In this document: positions 36,624-47,375 of the stretch, piece after piece | Numbering within the stretch: position 1 is the stretch's first letter | Layout: every line of letters starts with the position of its first letter | NCBI RefSeq assembly: GCF_009937975.1 | Contig: NZ_AP018441.1 | Coordinates: 5,704,001 to 5,768,000, forward strand | From: Undibacterium sp. YM2 | GTDB lineage: Bacteria; Pseudomonadota; Gammaproteobacteria; Burkholderiales; Burkholderiaceae_D | Length of the DNA stretch: 64,000 bases | Direction: 5' to 3' | Position numbers and translations under genes: made by a program | Notes under the pieces: generated by a model | Databases searched by the model: none | Seen by the model: the letters and a program-made list of their open reading frames with translations, nothing else | What the model was told of the DNA's origin: nothing

Positions 36624-37864
36624 GTCAAATTGTATTGAGTGTCTCTGGCGTTGGAAAATGCTATTCAAAATTCAACGGCCTGCTGTCACGCCTGATGTAC
36701 TGGGCTGGCCTGCCGGTGAAACCGGCGTACGAATACTGGGCCAACCGCGATATCAGCTTCAATGTGCCTGCAGGCCAGGCAGTAGCCATCATAGGTCAGA
36801 ACGGTGCTGGTAAAAGTACGCTGCTGAAAATGATTACCGGAACGGTGCGACCAACGACCGGCAACATCGCTGTCAGTGGCCGCATCAGCGCCATGCTGGA
36901 ACTGGGGCTGGGTTTTAATCCCGAATTTTCTGGCAGGCAAAATGCCTATATGGCAGGCGGCCTGATGGGTCTGAGTGGTGAGCAGTTGGACCAGCTCATG
37001 CCTGGCATAGAAAGCTTTGCTGAAATTGGCACCTTCTTTGACCAGCCCTTGCGTGTGTATTCCAGCGGCATGCAGGCGCGTCTGGCATTTGCTGTTGCCA
37101 CGGCAGTGCGCCCGGATGTACTCATCGTCGATGAAATCCTGTCGGTCGGTGACAGCTATTTCCAGCACCGCAGTTTTGACCGCATACGCCAGTTCAAGGA
37201 ACAGGGTACGTCCATCATCCTGGTCACCCATGGCATGGGTGACGTGCGCAGCCTGTGTGACCACGTGATCCTGATCGACAAGGGCTGCATACTCAAGCAG
37301 GGTGCGGCAGATGAAGTGGTCGATTACTACAATGCGATGATCGCCCGTAAGGAAAACGAAAATTTCTCCGTGGAACAAAACCGCAATGAACAGGGCTGGC
37401 TGCAAACCCGTTCAGGCACAGGCATGGCGACCGTCAGCAAGCTCAGCCTGCGTGACCAGGACAGTGATCAGGTACTGGCCGCAGCGCATGTAGGGCAAAA
37501 GGTCAAGCTGGTGGCTGAAGTGCAATTGCGTGCCGACATCCCCGAGTTGGTACTGGGCCTGATGTTCCGCGACAAACAGGGCAGCGTCATCTGGGGCAGC
37601 AATACCTGGTATTCACAACAGGTGCAAAATGATTTGCGCAAAGGTGACTCACTGGAATTTGTGCTGCCTTTTGAATGTCCTTTGGGGCCAGGTTCTTATT
37701 CTGTCACCACCGCATTGACCAAGGCAAAAACCCATCTTGATGAAAACTATGAGTGGTCAGATAATCTGCTGGTGTTTGATGTCATCAATGTGGATCACAC
37801 TGAGTTCATCGGTAGCAACTGGCTGCGTGGGGAATTTGAAATCAGGAAGTTGACTGCAAGCTAG
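36620..37864 (+). CDS. wzt: O-antigen ABC transporter ATPase with carbohydrate-binding domain (Wzt-like)
   Basis: The 414-residue protein drives polysaccharide export. Walker A GQNGAGKS (59-66), signature YSSGMQ (147-152), Walker B VLIVDE (167-172) and His204 are present. A C-terminal extension (about 265-410) matches in length and position the carbohydrate-binding domain of E. coli O8/O9a Wzt, which recognises the modified end of the chain. I chose the ATG at 36620, which overlaps the wzm stop. The reading frame extends 78 codons further upstream, but that part lies inside wzm. It ends 14 bp from the convergent glycosyltransferase, with no terminator visible between them. Confidence 0.94.
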   Translation: MSQIVLSVSGVGKCYSKFNGLLSRLMYWAGLPVKPAYEYWANRDISFNVPAGQAVAIIGQNGAGKSTLLKMITGTVRPTTGNIAVSGRISAMLELGLGFNPEFSGRQNAYMAGGLMGLSGEQLDQLMPGIESFAEIGTFFDQPLRVYSSGMQARLAFAVATAVRPDVLIVDEILSVGDSYFQHRSFDRIRQFKEQGTSIILVTHGMGDVRSLCDHVILIDKGCILKQGAADEVVDYYNAMIARKENENFSVEQNRNEQGWLQTRSGTGMATVSKLSLRDQDSDQVLAAAHVGQKVKLVAEVQLRADIPELVLGLMFRDKQGSVIWGSNTWYSQQVQNDLRKGDSLEFVLPFECPLGPGSYSVTTALTKAKTHLDENYEWSDNLLVFDVINVDHTEFIGSNWLRGEFEIRKLTAS

Positions 37865-37878
37865 GCGAGCTGCCTGGC

Positions 37879-39003
37879 TTACTTGCGCTTATGCTCGTCT
37901 ATGACTTGCTGGTAAAGGCGGGCATAATTGCTCGCCATTTTATCGGCGGTGAATAAATCCAGGTAACGCTGGCGCGCATTGATACCCATTTGCGCCGCCT
38001 CTTGTGGATGTGCCAGCAGATACTCCATGGCCTGCCTGAAAGCTGCCGGATCACTCGGTGGTACTACCATGCCAGTCTGGCCCGCGACGTTGATATACGT
38101 CGTGCCTGTGCCAATTTCACTTGATATCATGGGCTTGCCATACATCGCGCCTTCCAGCAATGAAATGCCAAAAGCCTCAGAGCGCAGATGCGAAGGAAAG
38201 GCCAGTGCATAACACAGGGTCAGCAAGGCGACCTTGTCAGGCTCTGGCAAGGCACCAAGGAAATGCACGTTCTTCAGTTGCAGGCTTTCTGCCTGGCGCT
38301 TGAGTTCGATTTCTTCCGGGCCATCACCAACGATGACGATGGGGATATCCGTTCCCGCCGCCGCTTCCAGCAAGATATGCAGGCCCTTGTAGTAACGCAG
38401 CATGCCGACAAACAGGAAAAAGTTTTCTCCGACGATGGCACGCCATTTCGCCAGCAATTCTGCTGAAGGAACTGGGTAAATGCTGTTATCCAGACCATAG
38501 GTGATCACCTCGGTCTTGTCTTTATACAGTTCCAGCGTCGGGCTGGTCGCCAAGTAATTGGGCGACGTCGCCACGATGCGGTTTACATCGCGCAAGAATT
38601 GATGCTTGAGCGGCGAATACAGCTTCAGCAAATATTTTTGCCTGACGATATCCGAGTGATAAGTGACGACGCTGGGCTTCTTGATGCGCCCCAGGAAATG
38701 GGCGATATCCATGAAGGGCCAGGGGAAGTGATAGTGAATCACATCCGCCTGCTTGGCCAGTTCAACAAAGCGCGATAAGGCCGACCAGGAAAAACCGGTA
38801 GAAGCGATCTCGAAATTCAAATGGGCGCGGTGTACCTTGTGCCCTTCAAATTCTATCAGCGGGCGGTCTGCATCGCGTGTCAAGGTCAGCACTTCATTTT
38901 CCACACCCAGACGTGCCGTACCCACCGCCATCTGGCGTATGACTTGCTCAACGCCACCAAAGGTGTCGGGGTAATAGGTGCGGTAGAAGTGCAGGACTTT
39001 CAT
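37879..39003 (-). CDS. GT4-family glycosyltransferase
   Basis: This 374-residue GT-B enzyme has the N-terminal HFYRTYYPDTFGGVEQVI acceptor-side motif, the LFVGMLRYYKGLHILLEA donor-domain start near residue 215, and SEAFGISLLEGAMYGKP (EX7E-type, near residue 290). The motifs resemble those of mannosyl- and rhamnosyltransferases of the A-band/common-antigen type, such as WbpX/WbpY/WbpZ. It lies last in the minus-strand gmd-rmd-GT-GT unit, 12 bp after the previous gene, with AAGGA 9 bp before its ATG. It probably adds mannose- or D-rhamnose-type residues to the growing polysaccharide. Confidence 0.88.
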   Translation of the reverse strand: MKVLHFYRTYYPDTFGGVEQVIRQMAVGTARLGVENEVLTLTRDADRPLIEFEGHKVHRAHLNFEIASTGFSWSALSRFVELAKQADVIHYHFPWPFMDIAHFLGRIKKPSVVTYHSDIVRQKYLLKLYSPLKHQFLRDVNRIVATSPNYLATSPTLELYKDKTEVITYGLDNSIYPVPSAELLAKWRAIVGENFFLFVGMLRYYKGLHILLEAAAGTDIPIVIVGDGPEEIELKRQAESLQLKNVHFLGALPEPDKVALLTLCYALAFPSHLRSEAFGISLLEGAMYGKPMISSEIGTGTTYINVAGQTGMVVPPSDPAAFRQAMEYLLAHPQEAAQMGINARQRYLDLFTADKMASNYARLYQQVIDEHKRK

Positions 39004-39015
39004 GGCGCGCTGTCC

Positions 39016-40200
39016 TTAACTGGCCTTGACCGTCTGATAGGCTGCGACTGTATTGCGTACGCAGGCATCCCAGGTCAGTTCGGCAGCACGTTGCAAGCCA
39101 CGTGCTTTGGCCACGCTGCGCCATTCTTCGTCTTCCAGCGCCTGGCGCAAACCATCACGGATGGAATTCACATCCGCCGGGTCTACCAGCATGGCGGCAC
39201 CAGCGGCGACTTCCGGCATGGAAGAACAATTCGAAGTCAGTACAGGTACTCCACTGGCCATCGCTTCAGCGATAGGTAAACCAAAACCTTCATACCAGGA
39301 TGGATAGGTGAACAAGCGGCAACCGGCATATAAAACCGGCAGCAATTGCTGATCGACAAAACCCAGGTATTTGATCCAGCCTTCACGCTGGCCTTTTTCT
39401 ATGTCGTCATGAATGGCTTCACTCTGCCAGCCCTCACCACCGACCAGCACCAGCGGCCAGCGCTGGCGCATGGCGTCTGGCAAAGCACGATAGGCTGCCA
39501 GCAAATGTGTCAGGTTCTTGCGCGGTTCTATGGTAGAGACAAAGAAACTATAGCCATCTGGCTGCAAACCAAATTCATGCAAGACCGGTGCAGTCTCTTC
39601 CGGGGTATAGGGATGAAACACTTCATCGACCCCCAGCAAGACAGCGCGCACCTGCTCAGGGCCCAGGCTGAATTCCTGCATCACTTCATCGCGCGTTGCC
39701 AGGGAGTCGGTTAACACCAGGTTGGCGCGGTTTATCGCTTCTGGAATAGCTTTCCGCATGCGGTCTATCCTGGCCTTGGGATGCCACTGCGGATAACGGT
39801 AAATCGACAGGTCATGCACTGTCACTACGCTGGGTAAACGGGTTTTGGGTACAAAATAATTCGGCCCATGGAAAAGACCGTCCTGCACGCCGTTCAACTG
39901 GCGGCCAGCAAGCAGGGGCAGTAATTTGCCATACAACCGCGCTACCATGGGCAGTTGCCCCAGTTGACGGCGCAGACGACTTTTGTAACTGGCTTTGGCT
40001 GATGCCGCAGGTACAGCTCCCGCTGCGTCTGCGCTGGCAGGCTGGTCCACAAGCGGCAAGTCGCGCCAGAAACCATCTGACAAATAGCGCACTGACTCTA
40101 TCTCTGCCTGCATGGGCAGGCGTGTGGCAAGTTCCCATGCGTATCTGCCTATACCAGCCAGCGGTGGATGTATGGCCTCGATAGACAGGACGACGTTCAT
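39016..40200 (-). CDS. GT4-family glycosyltransferase
   Basis: This 394-residue GT-B enzyme begins MNVVLSIEAIHPPLAGIGRY, the usual N-terminus for the subgroup. It has FFVSTIEPRKNLTHLL near residue 215 and a YPSWYEGFGLPIAEAM (EX7E) motif near residue 290. The start at 40200 overlaps the rmd stop by ATGA; an upstream extension of 24 codons inside rmd is rejected. It is the third gene of the gmd operon and probably transfers GDP-mannose- or GDP-rhamnose-derived sugar. Confidence 0.9.
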   Translation of the reverse strand: MNVVLSIEAIHPPLAGIGRYAWELATRLPMQAEIESVRYLSDGFWRDLPLVDQPASADAAGAVPAASAKASYKSRLRRQLGQLPMVARLYGKLLPLLAGRQLNGVQDGLFHGPNYFVPKTRLPSVVTVHDLSIYRYPQWHPKARIDRMRKAIPEAINRANLVLTDSLATRDEVMQEFSLGPEQVRAVLLGVDEVFHPYTPEETAPVLHEFGLQPDGYSFFVSTIEPRKNLTHLLAAYRALPDAMRQRWPLVLVGGEGWQSEAIHDDIEKGQREGWIKYLGFVDQQLLPVLYAGCRLFTYPSWYEGFGLPIAEAMASGVPVLTSNCSSMPEVAAGAAMLVDPADVNSIRDGLRQALEDEEWRSVAKARGLQRAAELTWDACVRNTVAAYQTVKAS

Positions 40201-41101
40201 GTTGCGTCCTCGTGTTGCAGCATCCAGGCCAGTGTATCGCGCAAGGAGATAGCAGGCAACTCGCCTATGCAAGCTTGCAAACGCTGCCCATTACCCATGA
40301 GTTTATGCACTTCATTGGCACGCACAAAGGCAGGGTTCACATGCACCTTGATTTCATAGCCAGCAAGTTCACTGGCCATTTGCAATACCGAGCGCAAGGT
40401 GTATGCAGTGCCAGAACAGATATTGAAAGTCTGGCCTGCCGGTGCCTGCTCCAGCAAACGGGCATAGGCTGTGGCAACTGTGCGTACGTCAGAAAAATCC
40501 CTGGCAACATCGAGGTTGCCAAGTTCTATATCGGTAGCCTTGCGGCGATAATGGTTGATGATTTTAGGCAGCAGGAAATTTTCTGTCTGGCCAACACCGG
40601 TGTAATTGAAGGGGCGTGTCACGATGATGGGCAGCTTGTCCATCCACAGACGTGCCACATGCTCCATTGCCAGTTTGCTGACGCCATAATCATTGGCAGG
40701 CTGAGCAGGTTCACTCTCAGCGATGACTTCTGTGCGAGTATTGCCATAGATATTGGCGCTGCTTGCGACCAGCACGGCCCGCGGCTTTTTATCCAGGCTT
40801 GCCAGTGCTTCCAGCAAATTACGGGTACCGACCACATTGACGCGATAAATTTCAGCAGCATCGCCATGGGCAACAAAAGAAATGGCGGCAAGATGGGCAA
40901 CCACATCGGGCTGTATTTCTGCCACCAGTTCGGCCAGACGCTGCTTGTCACTCAGATCGACGGCAAAATTATCCTGCCCGGGTGCTTCTGCTCCGTGGGT
41001 AGTACCAAAAACCCGGTAACCCGCCTCTTTTAATTCTTGCGCCAGATAACGACCTGTGAATCCCTTGATGCCTGTGATCAGGGCGCGTGGCATCGCAGAC
41101 A

Positions 41102-41102
<1 letters not shown>
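40197..41102 (-). CDS. rmd: GDP-6-deoxy-D-lyxo-4-hexulose reductase (GDP-D-rhamnose synthesis)
   Basis: This 301-residue extended short-chain dehydrogenase has the nucleotide-binding motif GIKGFTGRYLA (about 11-21), the catalytic YGVSK (about 138-142) and the sugar-binding FNYTGVGQTENF block (about 165-176), which closely matches Rmd of the Pseudomonas A-band pathway. It reduces the 4-keto product of Gmd to GDP-D-rhamnose. Fucose synthase (GMER) is excluded by length and motifs. It overlaps gmd by one base at its start and the next GT by four bases at its end. Confidence 0.92.
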
Positions 41103-42139
<1,037 letters not shown>

Positions 42140-42206
42140 TCAAGAAAACCTCTTCGCCGCAGCGAACATTCAAAATTCTTCGTTCAAAATTCTTTTTGCT
42201 AACCAG

Positions 42207-42252
42207 ATAATGGACCGCTACTTTGAATCCATCTGTGACCGTGATCACAATT
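42207..42252 (-). promoter_or_regulatory. Crp-type site and -10 box of the gmd-rmd operon
   Basis: TGTGA-CCGTGA-TCACA lies at 42234-42249. On the minus strand a CATTAT hexamer (42212-42207) begins 29.5 bp from the centre, placing the site at -41.5 relative to a predicted start near 42200. The leader to gmd would be about 61 nt. Confidence 0.85.
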
Positions 42253-42392
42253 TATCCACAGTTGCACAGTATACAATGACTGTTCGCCGCACTGCGGAAA
42301 TTTAATGCAAGCGCATGTAAGTGATACTACGCAAGGGCAGGCAAACCACGGTAACAGTCTTAATTACCAGTTATTTTTTTAATATCATTTAC

Positions 42393-43064
42393 TCAATCAG
42401 CCAAAGCGCCATAGCGTTTGCGGTAAGCAGCGACTGCCTCTTTATATTGCGACAACTGCGCGTCACCACCAGCAACTGACAGATAATCAAACAAATCATT
42501 CAGGCTGGCGATGGAAACCACAGGCATGTCATACGCCTTGCCGACTTCCTGCGCTGCCGAATGCACAGACAGGGCATCATCCTTGCCAGAACGCTCCATG
42601 CGGTCCAGCGCGATCAGCACTGCACTCGGGGTAGCGCCAGCATGACGAATCAAATCAACCGATTCACGTACTGAAGTACCGGCAGAAATAACGTCATCAA
42701 TAATCACAACCTTGCCTGCCAGTTTGGCGCCAACGATATTGCCACCTTCGCCGTGGTCCTTGGCTTCTTTGCGGTTATAGGCAAAAGGCACGTTCCTGCC
42801 CATGCGTGCCAGTGCCACTGCAGTAGCCGAAGCGAGGGTAATACCCTTGTAGGCAGGGCCAAACAGCATGTCAAATTCCAGGCCTGAATCGAGCAGCGTG
42901 CGGGCATAAAAATCAGCGATGCGGCCAAGATTGGCACCATCATTGAATAAACCTGCATTAAAAAAATAGGGTGAGGTACGCCCGGCTTTGGTGACAAATT
43001 CGCCAAAGCGTATCACTCCAGCCTCGACTGAAAACTGTATAAAATCTTGTCTCAAAGTACTCAA
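42393..43064 (-). CDS. pyrE: orotate phosphoribosyltransferase
   Basis: This 223-residue pyrimidine enzyme converts orotate and PRPP to orotidine monophosphate. The PRPP-binding motif VVIIDDVISAGTSVRE (about 118-133), the flexible-loop NRKEAKDHGEGG (about 96-107) and the N-terminal RTSPYFFNAGLF are all present, and the length is normal. It is encoded between the gmd operon and a glycosyltransferase on the same strand. In related genomes pyrE lies next to the exodeoxyribonuclease III gene; here a glycosyltransferase and a small gene are inserted between them. Confidence 0.95.
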   Translation of the reverse strand: MSTLRQDFIQFSVEAGVIRFGEFVTKAGRTSPYFFNAGLFNDGANLGRIADFYARTLLDSGLEFDMLFGPAYKGITLASATAVALARMGRNVPFAYNRKEAKDHGEGGNIVGAKLAGKVVIIDDVISAGTSVRESVDLIRHAGATPSAVLIALDRMERSGKDDALSVHSAAQEVGKAYDMPVVSIASLNDLFDYLSVAGGDAQLSQYKEAVAAYRKRYGALAD

Positions 43065-43146
43065 AATAACCCCAATCCCTATAATTTATGCCGTTTACTG
43101 CAGTTTTGTGCCAAACCTAGAGCATAACATGCGTGCATATTTGAAT

Positions 43147-46100
43147 TTAGTCTGTTTCAAGTGGCAAAACCGCTAAAAATTCTGCCAACAGGGCTGGAGA
43201 CGCTGACAAATCCACCATATTTGCCTGCATTTGAGCAGCAATAGCGTGACAAATGACGCCAAGTTGCTGTAATTGCATGGTCTGCATTTGCAAATCTTTA
43301 CATCCGGATAAATCCAGATACAAATCTCCGGCCCGCACTGTGACGAAATCATCAGCGGGTGCTGGTCCGGACAGGGAGAGTTGCTCAAATGTCCAGCTTC
43401 TGGCATAGCGGAAGTCCGGGCCTGCATAACAGACAGGTTCAAAGCGCAAGTCCTGGCGGGCGAGTATCATGCTTTCCAGAGCCGCTTTCCAGGCTGCAGG
43501 CAGCGCCTGTTGCGACTGGCTCCATGCGCCAACATCCAGCATGACCATGCGTTTACCGGGACGCGGTGTGCTATTGCCGAGGTGACGCGCCAGCTCGCGC
43601 AAATCATCAATGGCGACCTCTGCCTGCAAATGTGGATGTTGCGGCGACACTGCCGGGATGTCGGCAATGGCCGACAGACTGCGGTGCATGCGGGCAGCCG
43701 TTTCGGTCTGCGCAAATTCTTCTATCGCTTCCGCATAACTGCGTGCAATCAATGCAGGTGCATGATGTGCCTGCACAAACTGCCTGGCGGCCTGGCCTGT
43801 CAGTTGGCTACTCTTGCTGTCCTCATGCAATTTGCCGATGGCCTGCAAGAGTTCTGCCTGCGTAAACTGGTCAGGCATACCCAGCACGGCATCTGCTGGC
43901 AACTCTGCCATGGCACCGTTGCGATTCAGGATTACGGGCAGGCCGTAGGCCATGCACTCAAGGACAGCGGCAGAAGTTTCGCCCCTTGACAGCGTGCGCA
44001 ACTGCACGGCACCGTCGGCGGCCTGCAGATACAAGGCAAATTCTTCTGCGGTGGTAAAGCCGGTGATACGCACTCGCTCGCCATTGCCGATGCGCGCTTG
44101 CAGTTGCGCGCCATATTCACCCGGATCATTTTTGCCTACAAAAATCAGATGACAATGTGCGTCCTTGCTGAGAGCGGATTCCAGCCAGGCATCCAGCAAG
44201 ACATGATTGAGTTTGGTCGGTCCCAGCATGCCAAAACTGCACAAGACAAAATCCTGCTCGTCCAGCCCAAGTTTTTTGCGGGCGAGCTGCCTGTCAGATG
44301 CGGCTGGAATGCGGCGCAGCAAAGGCACTTGCTGCCATTGGCAGGCAGGCCAGCCTGTCAGCCAGGTACGCGCCAGTTCCCGGGCATAGGCAGAATGGAC
44401 AATCACGCCCTCGGCACGCTCCAGTATGCTACTGCTACAAGGGTATTTAGCCATTACCGCTTTGTAATCCGCCGCATCGCGTCTTTCCAGCAAGGCCGCA
44501 TAGCCGTGGGATAGATACAGATGTTGTGCCCACAAGCCAGGCATAAGTGAACTCATCTCCAGATTGGCGAGAGCGTCACTCAGAAAGTAATCATGCAAGA
44601 CCACAGTGCCAGGATAGCTGGCAAACAATGGGTACATATAGGCATGCGCAGGAGAATTACCAAAATGATAGAGCACACGGTCAAAGCTGGCCGCATTGGC
44701 TGTGAACCACTCGCTGTCGTGTATGGCAAAGTTGGCTGTCAGCCAAGGTGCATTGACTTCACTTTGTTGGGTAATCAGTGTGATGTCGTAATAATCGGCG
44801 AGCTCAGGCAGCAGGTCTGCGCTGTAACTCGCAATGCCTGACGCCACCTGCGGTAAAGGCGAGACATAAGCCAGCCTGGGTTTGATCACTGGCAGGCAAA
44901 CATGGACTTTGGCTGCCGCTATTTGCTGAAGATGCGCATGGCTGGCCTCAATCGCGCGCAAGGCCTTGTTGGCTGAGGCATCCCACGAGAATTTCTTCGA
45001 TTGCTGCAAACCATGTTCGCGCAAGCGGGCAGCGAATTCTGGCTGCTCCAGTACCTGCAAGATTTTCGCCGTAATGGCCTTGATGTCTCTGGGGTCAAAC
45101 AAGGCTTCGGGGCATTCCAGCACTTCAGGCAGGCTGCTGGTATTGGCTGCAATGACAGGCGCACCGCAGCACATGGCCTCCAGTGCGGGCAAACCAAAAC
45201 CTTCATGCCAGGAAGGGAAGACAAACAATTTGCAATCCTGGTATAGCAGCGGCAAATCTTCATCCGGTACAAAACCGGTCAATATGATTTCATCCTCTGC
45301 CAGTCCTAGTTGTGTGATCAGCGCTGCTATACGCTCACGGTCTGCTTTTTGGACGCTGCAGACGATCGCCAACTGGTGTTGCTGGCGCACTGCCACAGGC
45401 AAACCAGCATAAGCCTGGATCAGGCCATCGATATTCTTGCGTATATCGATACCGCCGGTATACATCACCATATCGCGGGTAATGCCATAGCGCGCGCGCA
45501 AGGCCTGCATGGCTTCATCACTGCAACTGCGCAACTGGAAATGCTCATCCACGGCAGACGAAATGCTGACCACGCGCTCAGGTGACAACTGCAACAAATC
45601 CATGCCTTCCTGGCGCGACGAATCAGAGATCGCCAGCAGTAAATCAGCCCGTTTGAGACTGGCCAGCTTGCGGTAATACCATGCTCTCTGCGCGGGATCA
45701 TTGAGGTACTGCTTGTCGTACATCAGGGGGATCAGGTCATACAATGTCACTGCTGTCGGTATGTGCTCACCCGATATCGCAACACTGGATACCGCATCGT
45801 CGCCCGAGCCTTCAAACAGGCTGGTGACGTGAACAAAATCAGGACGCAAGGCTGCTAATGCCTGCTCCCTGAGTATTTCTGCAGCACGGCTGCGCCAGTA
45901 ATTTTGCGGCACCAGTTCGGCCACCGGGCCGGGTGCGCCCCAGATGACGATACGTTCTTGCGGCACCATCCCTGAGAAAGCCTCACGCAGCGGTAGTATG
46001 GTTTCAGGAAACAGGCTGCTGAGCATCAGCCATATCTCGTGGTCACCTGCATTGCGTACCATGGCCTTGGCCAGCGCCAGTGAATAGCGGCCTATGCCAC

Positions 46101-46152
46101 GATGGCGGCTACCAGTGGATTGACAAGCTTGTAAATCAATAACGATACGCAT
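43147..46152 (-). CDS. two-module GT4 glycosyltransferase with extra C-terminal domain
   Basis: The 1001-residue protein contains a first GT-B unit (about 1-410: MRIVIDLQACQSTGSRHRGIG start, FPSWHEGFGLPALEAM EX7E motif) and a second unit (about 425-790: LAYVSPLPQVASGIASYS start, SRGETSAAVLECMAYG motif). The last 150 residues form a region I do not recognise, with an aspartate-containing AVDLxELARHL-like segment. No signal peptide is seen. It is likely a processive or two-linkage transferase for the same surface polysaccharide. A small ORF lies 14 bp upstream in the same direction. Confidence 0.85.
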   Translation of the reverse strand: MRIVIDLQACQSTGSRHRGIGRYSLALAKAMVRNAGDHEIWLMLSSLFPETILPLREAFSGMVPQERIVIWGAPGPVAELVPQNYWRSRAAEILREQALAALRPDFVHVTSLFEGSGDDAVSSVAISGEHIPTAVTLYDLIPLMYDKQYLNDPAQRAWYYRKLASLKRADLLLAISDSSRQEGMDLLQLSPERVVSISSAVDEHFQLRSCSDEAMQALRARYGITRDMVMYTGGIDIRKNIDGLIQAYAGLPVAVRQQHQLAIVCSVQKADRERIAALITQLGLAEDEIILTGFVPDEDLPLLYQDCKLFVFPSWHEGFGLPALEAMCCGAPVIAANTSSLPEVLECPEALFDPRDIKAITAKILQVLEQPEFAARLREHGLQQSKKFSWDASANKALRAIEASHAHLQQIAAAKVHVCLPVIKPRLAYVSPLPQVASGIASYSADLLPELADYYDITLITQQSEVNAPWLTANFAIHDSEWFTANAASFDRVLYHFGNSPAHAYMYPLFASYPGTVVLHDYFLSDALANLEMSSLMPGLWAQHLYLSHGYAALLERRDAADYKAVMAKYPCSSSILERAEGVIVHSAYARELARTWLTGWPACQWQQVPLLRRIPAASDRQLARKKLGLDEQDFVLCSFGMLGPTKLNHVLLDAWLESALSKDAHCHLIFVGKNDPGEYGAQLQARIGNGERVRITGFTTAEEFALYLQAADGAVQLRTLSRGETSAAVLECMAYGLPVILNRNGAMAELPADAVLGMPDQFTQAELLQAIGKLHEDSKSSQLTGQAARQFVQAHHAPALIARSYAEAIEEFAQTETAARMHRSLSAIADIPAVSPQHPHLQAEVAIDDLRELARHLGNSTPRPGKRMVMLDVGAWSQSQQALPAAWKAALESMILARQDLRFEPVCYAGPDFRYARSWTFEQLSLSGPAPADDFVTVRAGDLYLDLSGCKDLQMQTMQLQQLGVICHAIAAQMQANMVDLSASPALLAEFLAVLPLETD

Positions 46153-46166
46153 GTTGGGATAGTCGT

Positions 46167-46445
46167 TTACTTTTGTCGGTTGCGGCTATGCTTCCTGCGG
46201 CTTTGCAGCTCATTCAGGATACGTTTGCCTTCTTCATTAAGCCGGTCTGGCATGGCCTCTGATGCCCTTGCCTTTACGGCCTTGACTGGCATGAGCTTCT
46301 TGAGCAAAGCCCTGATATCCCGCAGCAATTTGGGCAGACCGCCACTCTTTAACAGTTGCACTGTATAGCGCAGGGGGGCGGTCAGTTTCCAGGAGGTACT
46401 GGCATAGACCGCATTGAGTTCAGCACGTAATTGATCTTCGGTCAT
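46167..46445 (-). CDS. small protein with a GT-associated motif
   Basis: This 92-residue, lysine- and arginine-rich protein begins with a short acidic helix followed by VYASTSWKLTAPLRY (about 13-27). That STSWxLTxPLR pattern is commonly found at the ends or linkers of large multi-domain glycosyltransferases. It is 14 bp upstream of the 1001-residue glycosyltransferase. It may be a separated fragment of a formerly longer enzyme or a small partner that helps dock it. No ribosome site is evident, so expression is less sure than for its neighbours. Confidence 0.6.
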   Translation of the reverse strand: MTEDQLRAELNAVYASTSWKLTAPLRYTVQLLKSGGLPKLLRDIRALLKKLMPVKAVKARASEAMPDRLNEEGKRILNELQSRRKHSRNRQK

Positions 46446-46582
46446 GATGGGGCAAAAGCCGGGCTACGCTGTGGGAAAAGTAGGCAAGTATAAACTATCT
46501 GCAGGCTTTCCCCCTCCAAATACACGGACTGCCGCACTATCTGGTATGCTTTCTATCCCACTTTAAGTCACTACTGACCAGC

Positions 46583-47356
46583 ATGACTAAAATCATCTCT
46601 GCCAACCTGAATGGCATACGCTCCGCCGCCAAAAAAGGCTTTTTTGAGTGGATGCAAAAAGAAAACCCTGACGTCGTCTGCGTGCAGGAGCTCAAGGCCC
46701 AGGAAGCGGACATGACGCCAGACTTTCTGAATCCGCACCAATACCATGGTCATTTTCACTATGCCGAGAAAAAAGGCTATTCCGGCGTTGGCGTGTATAG
46801 CAAAAAAGAACCAGATGCCGTCGTCATCGGTTTTGGTAGCCCGGAGTTCGATGCTGAAGGCCGCTATGTGCGCTGTGATTTTGGCAAGCTGTCGGTGATA
46901 TCCCTGTATTGCCCCTCCGGCTCATCCTCGCCTGAACGGCAGGAAGCCAAGTTCCGTTTCATGGAATTATTTTACCCTCACCTGGAGCAACTGATTGCCG
47001 AAGGCAGGGAAATCGTCATCTGTGGTGACTGGAACATCGCCCACAAAGAGATCGATTTAAAAAACTGGAAGAGCAATCAAAAAAATTCCGGCTTCTTGCC
47101 TGAGGAACGTGCCTGGATGACGCGGCTGTTTGAAGAGCAGGGCTGGCTCGACGTTTACCGTCACCTGCATCCAGAGACAACGGCTGAAGCTTATACCTGG
47201 TGGAGTAACCGCGGCCAGGCCTGGGCAAACAATGTGGGTTGGCGCATTGATTACCATGTCGCCACCAGTGGTATAGGTAAAAAGGCGCACAAGGCGTCAA
47301 TTTACAAGGAAGCACGTTTCTCTGATCACGCGCCGCTGATCATAGAATACAAATAA
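46583..47356 (+). CDS. xthA: exodeoxyribonuclease III
   Basis: This 257-residue AP endonuclease/3'-5' exonuclease of base-excision repair has the full set of family motifs: ISANLNGIRSA at the N-terminus, CVQELKAQE (metal-binding Glu), CGDWNIAHKEIDL, WRIDYHVAT and the C-terminal SDHAPLIIEY with the catalytic Asp-His pair. The length is standard. It is the sole plus-strand gene here and ends at a bidirectional terminator. Confidence 0.96.
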   Translation: MTKIISANLNGIRSAAKKGFFEWMQKENPDVVCVQELKAQEADMTPDFLNPHQYHGHFHYAEKKGYSGVGVYSKKEPDAVVIGFGSPEFDAEGRYVRCDFGKLSVISLYCPSGSSSPERQEAKFRFMELFYPHLEQLIAEGREIVICGDWNIAHKEIDLKNWKSNQKNSGFLPEERAWMTRLFEEQGWLDVYRHLHPETTAEAYTWWSNRGQAWANNVGWRIDYHVATSGIGKKAHKASIYKEARFSDHAPLIIEYK

Positions 47357-47375
47357 GCGCTGAGCCCATCATGAG

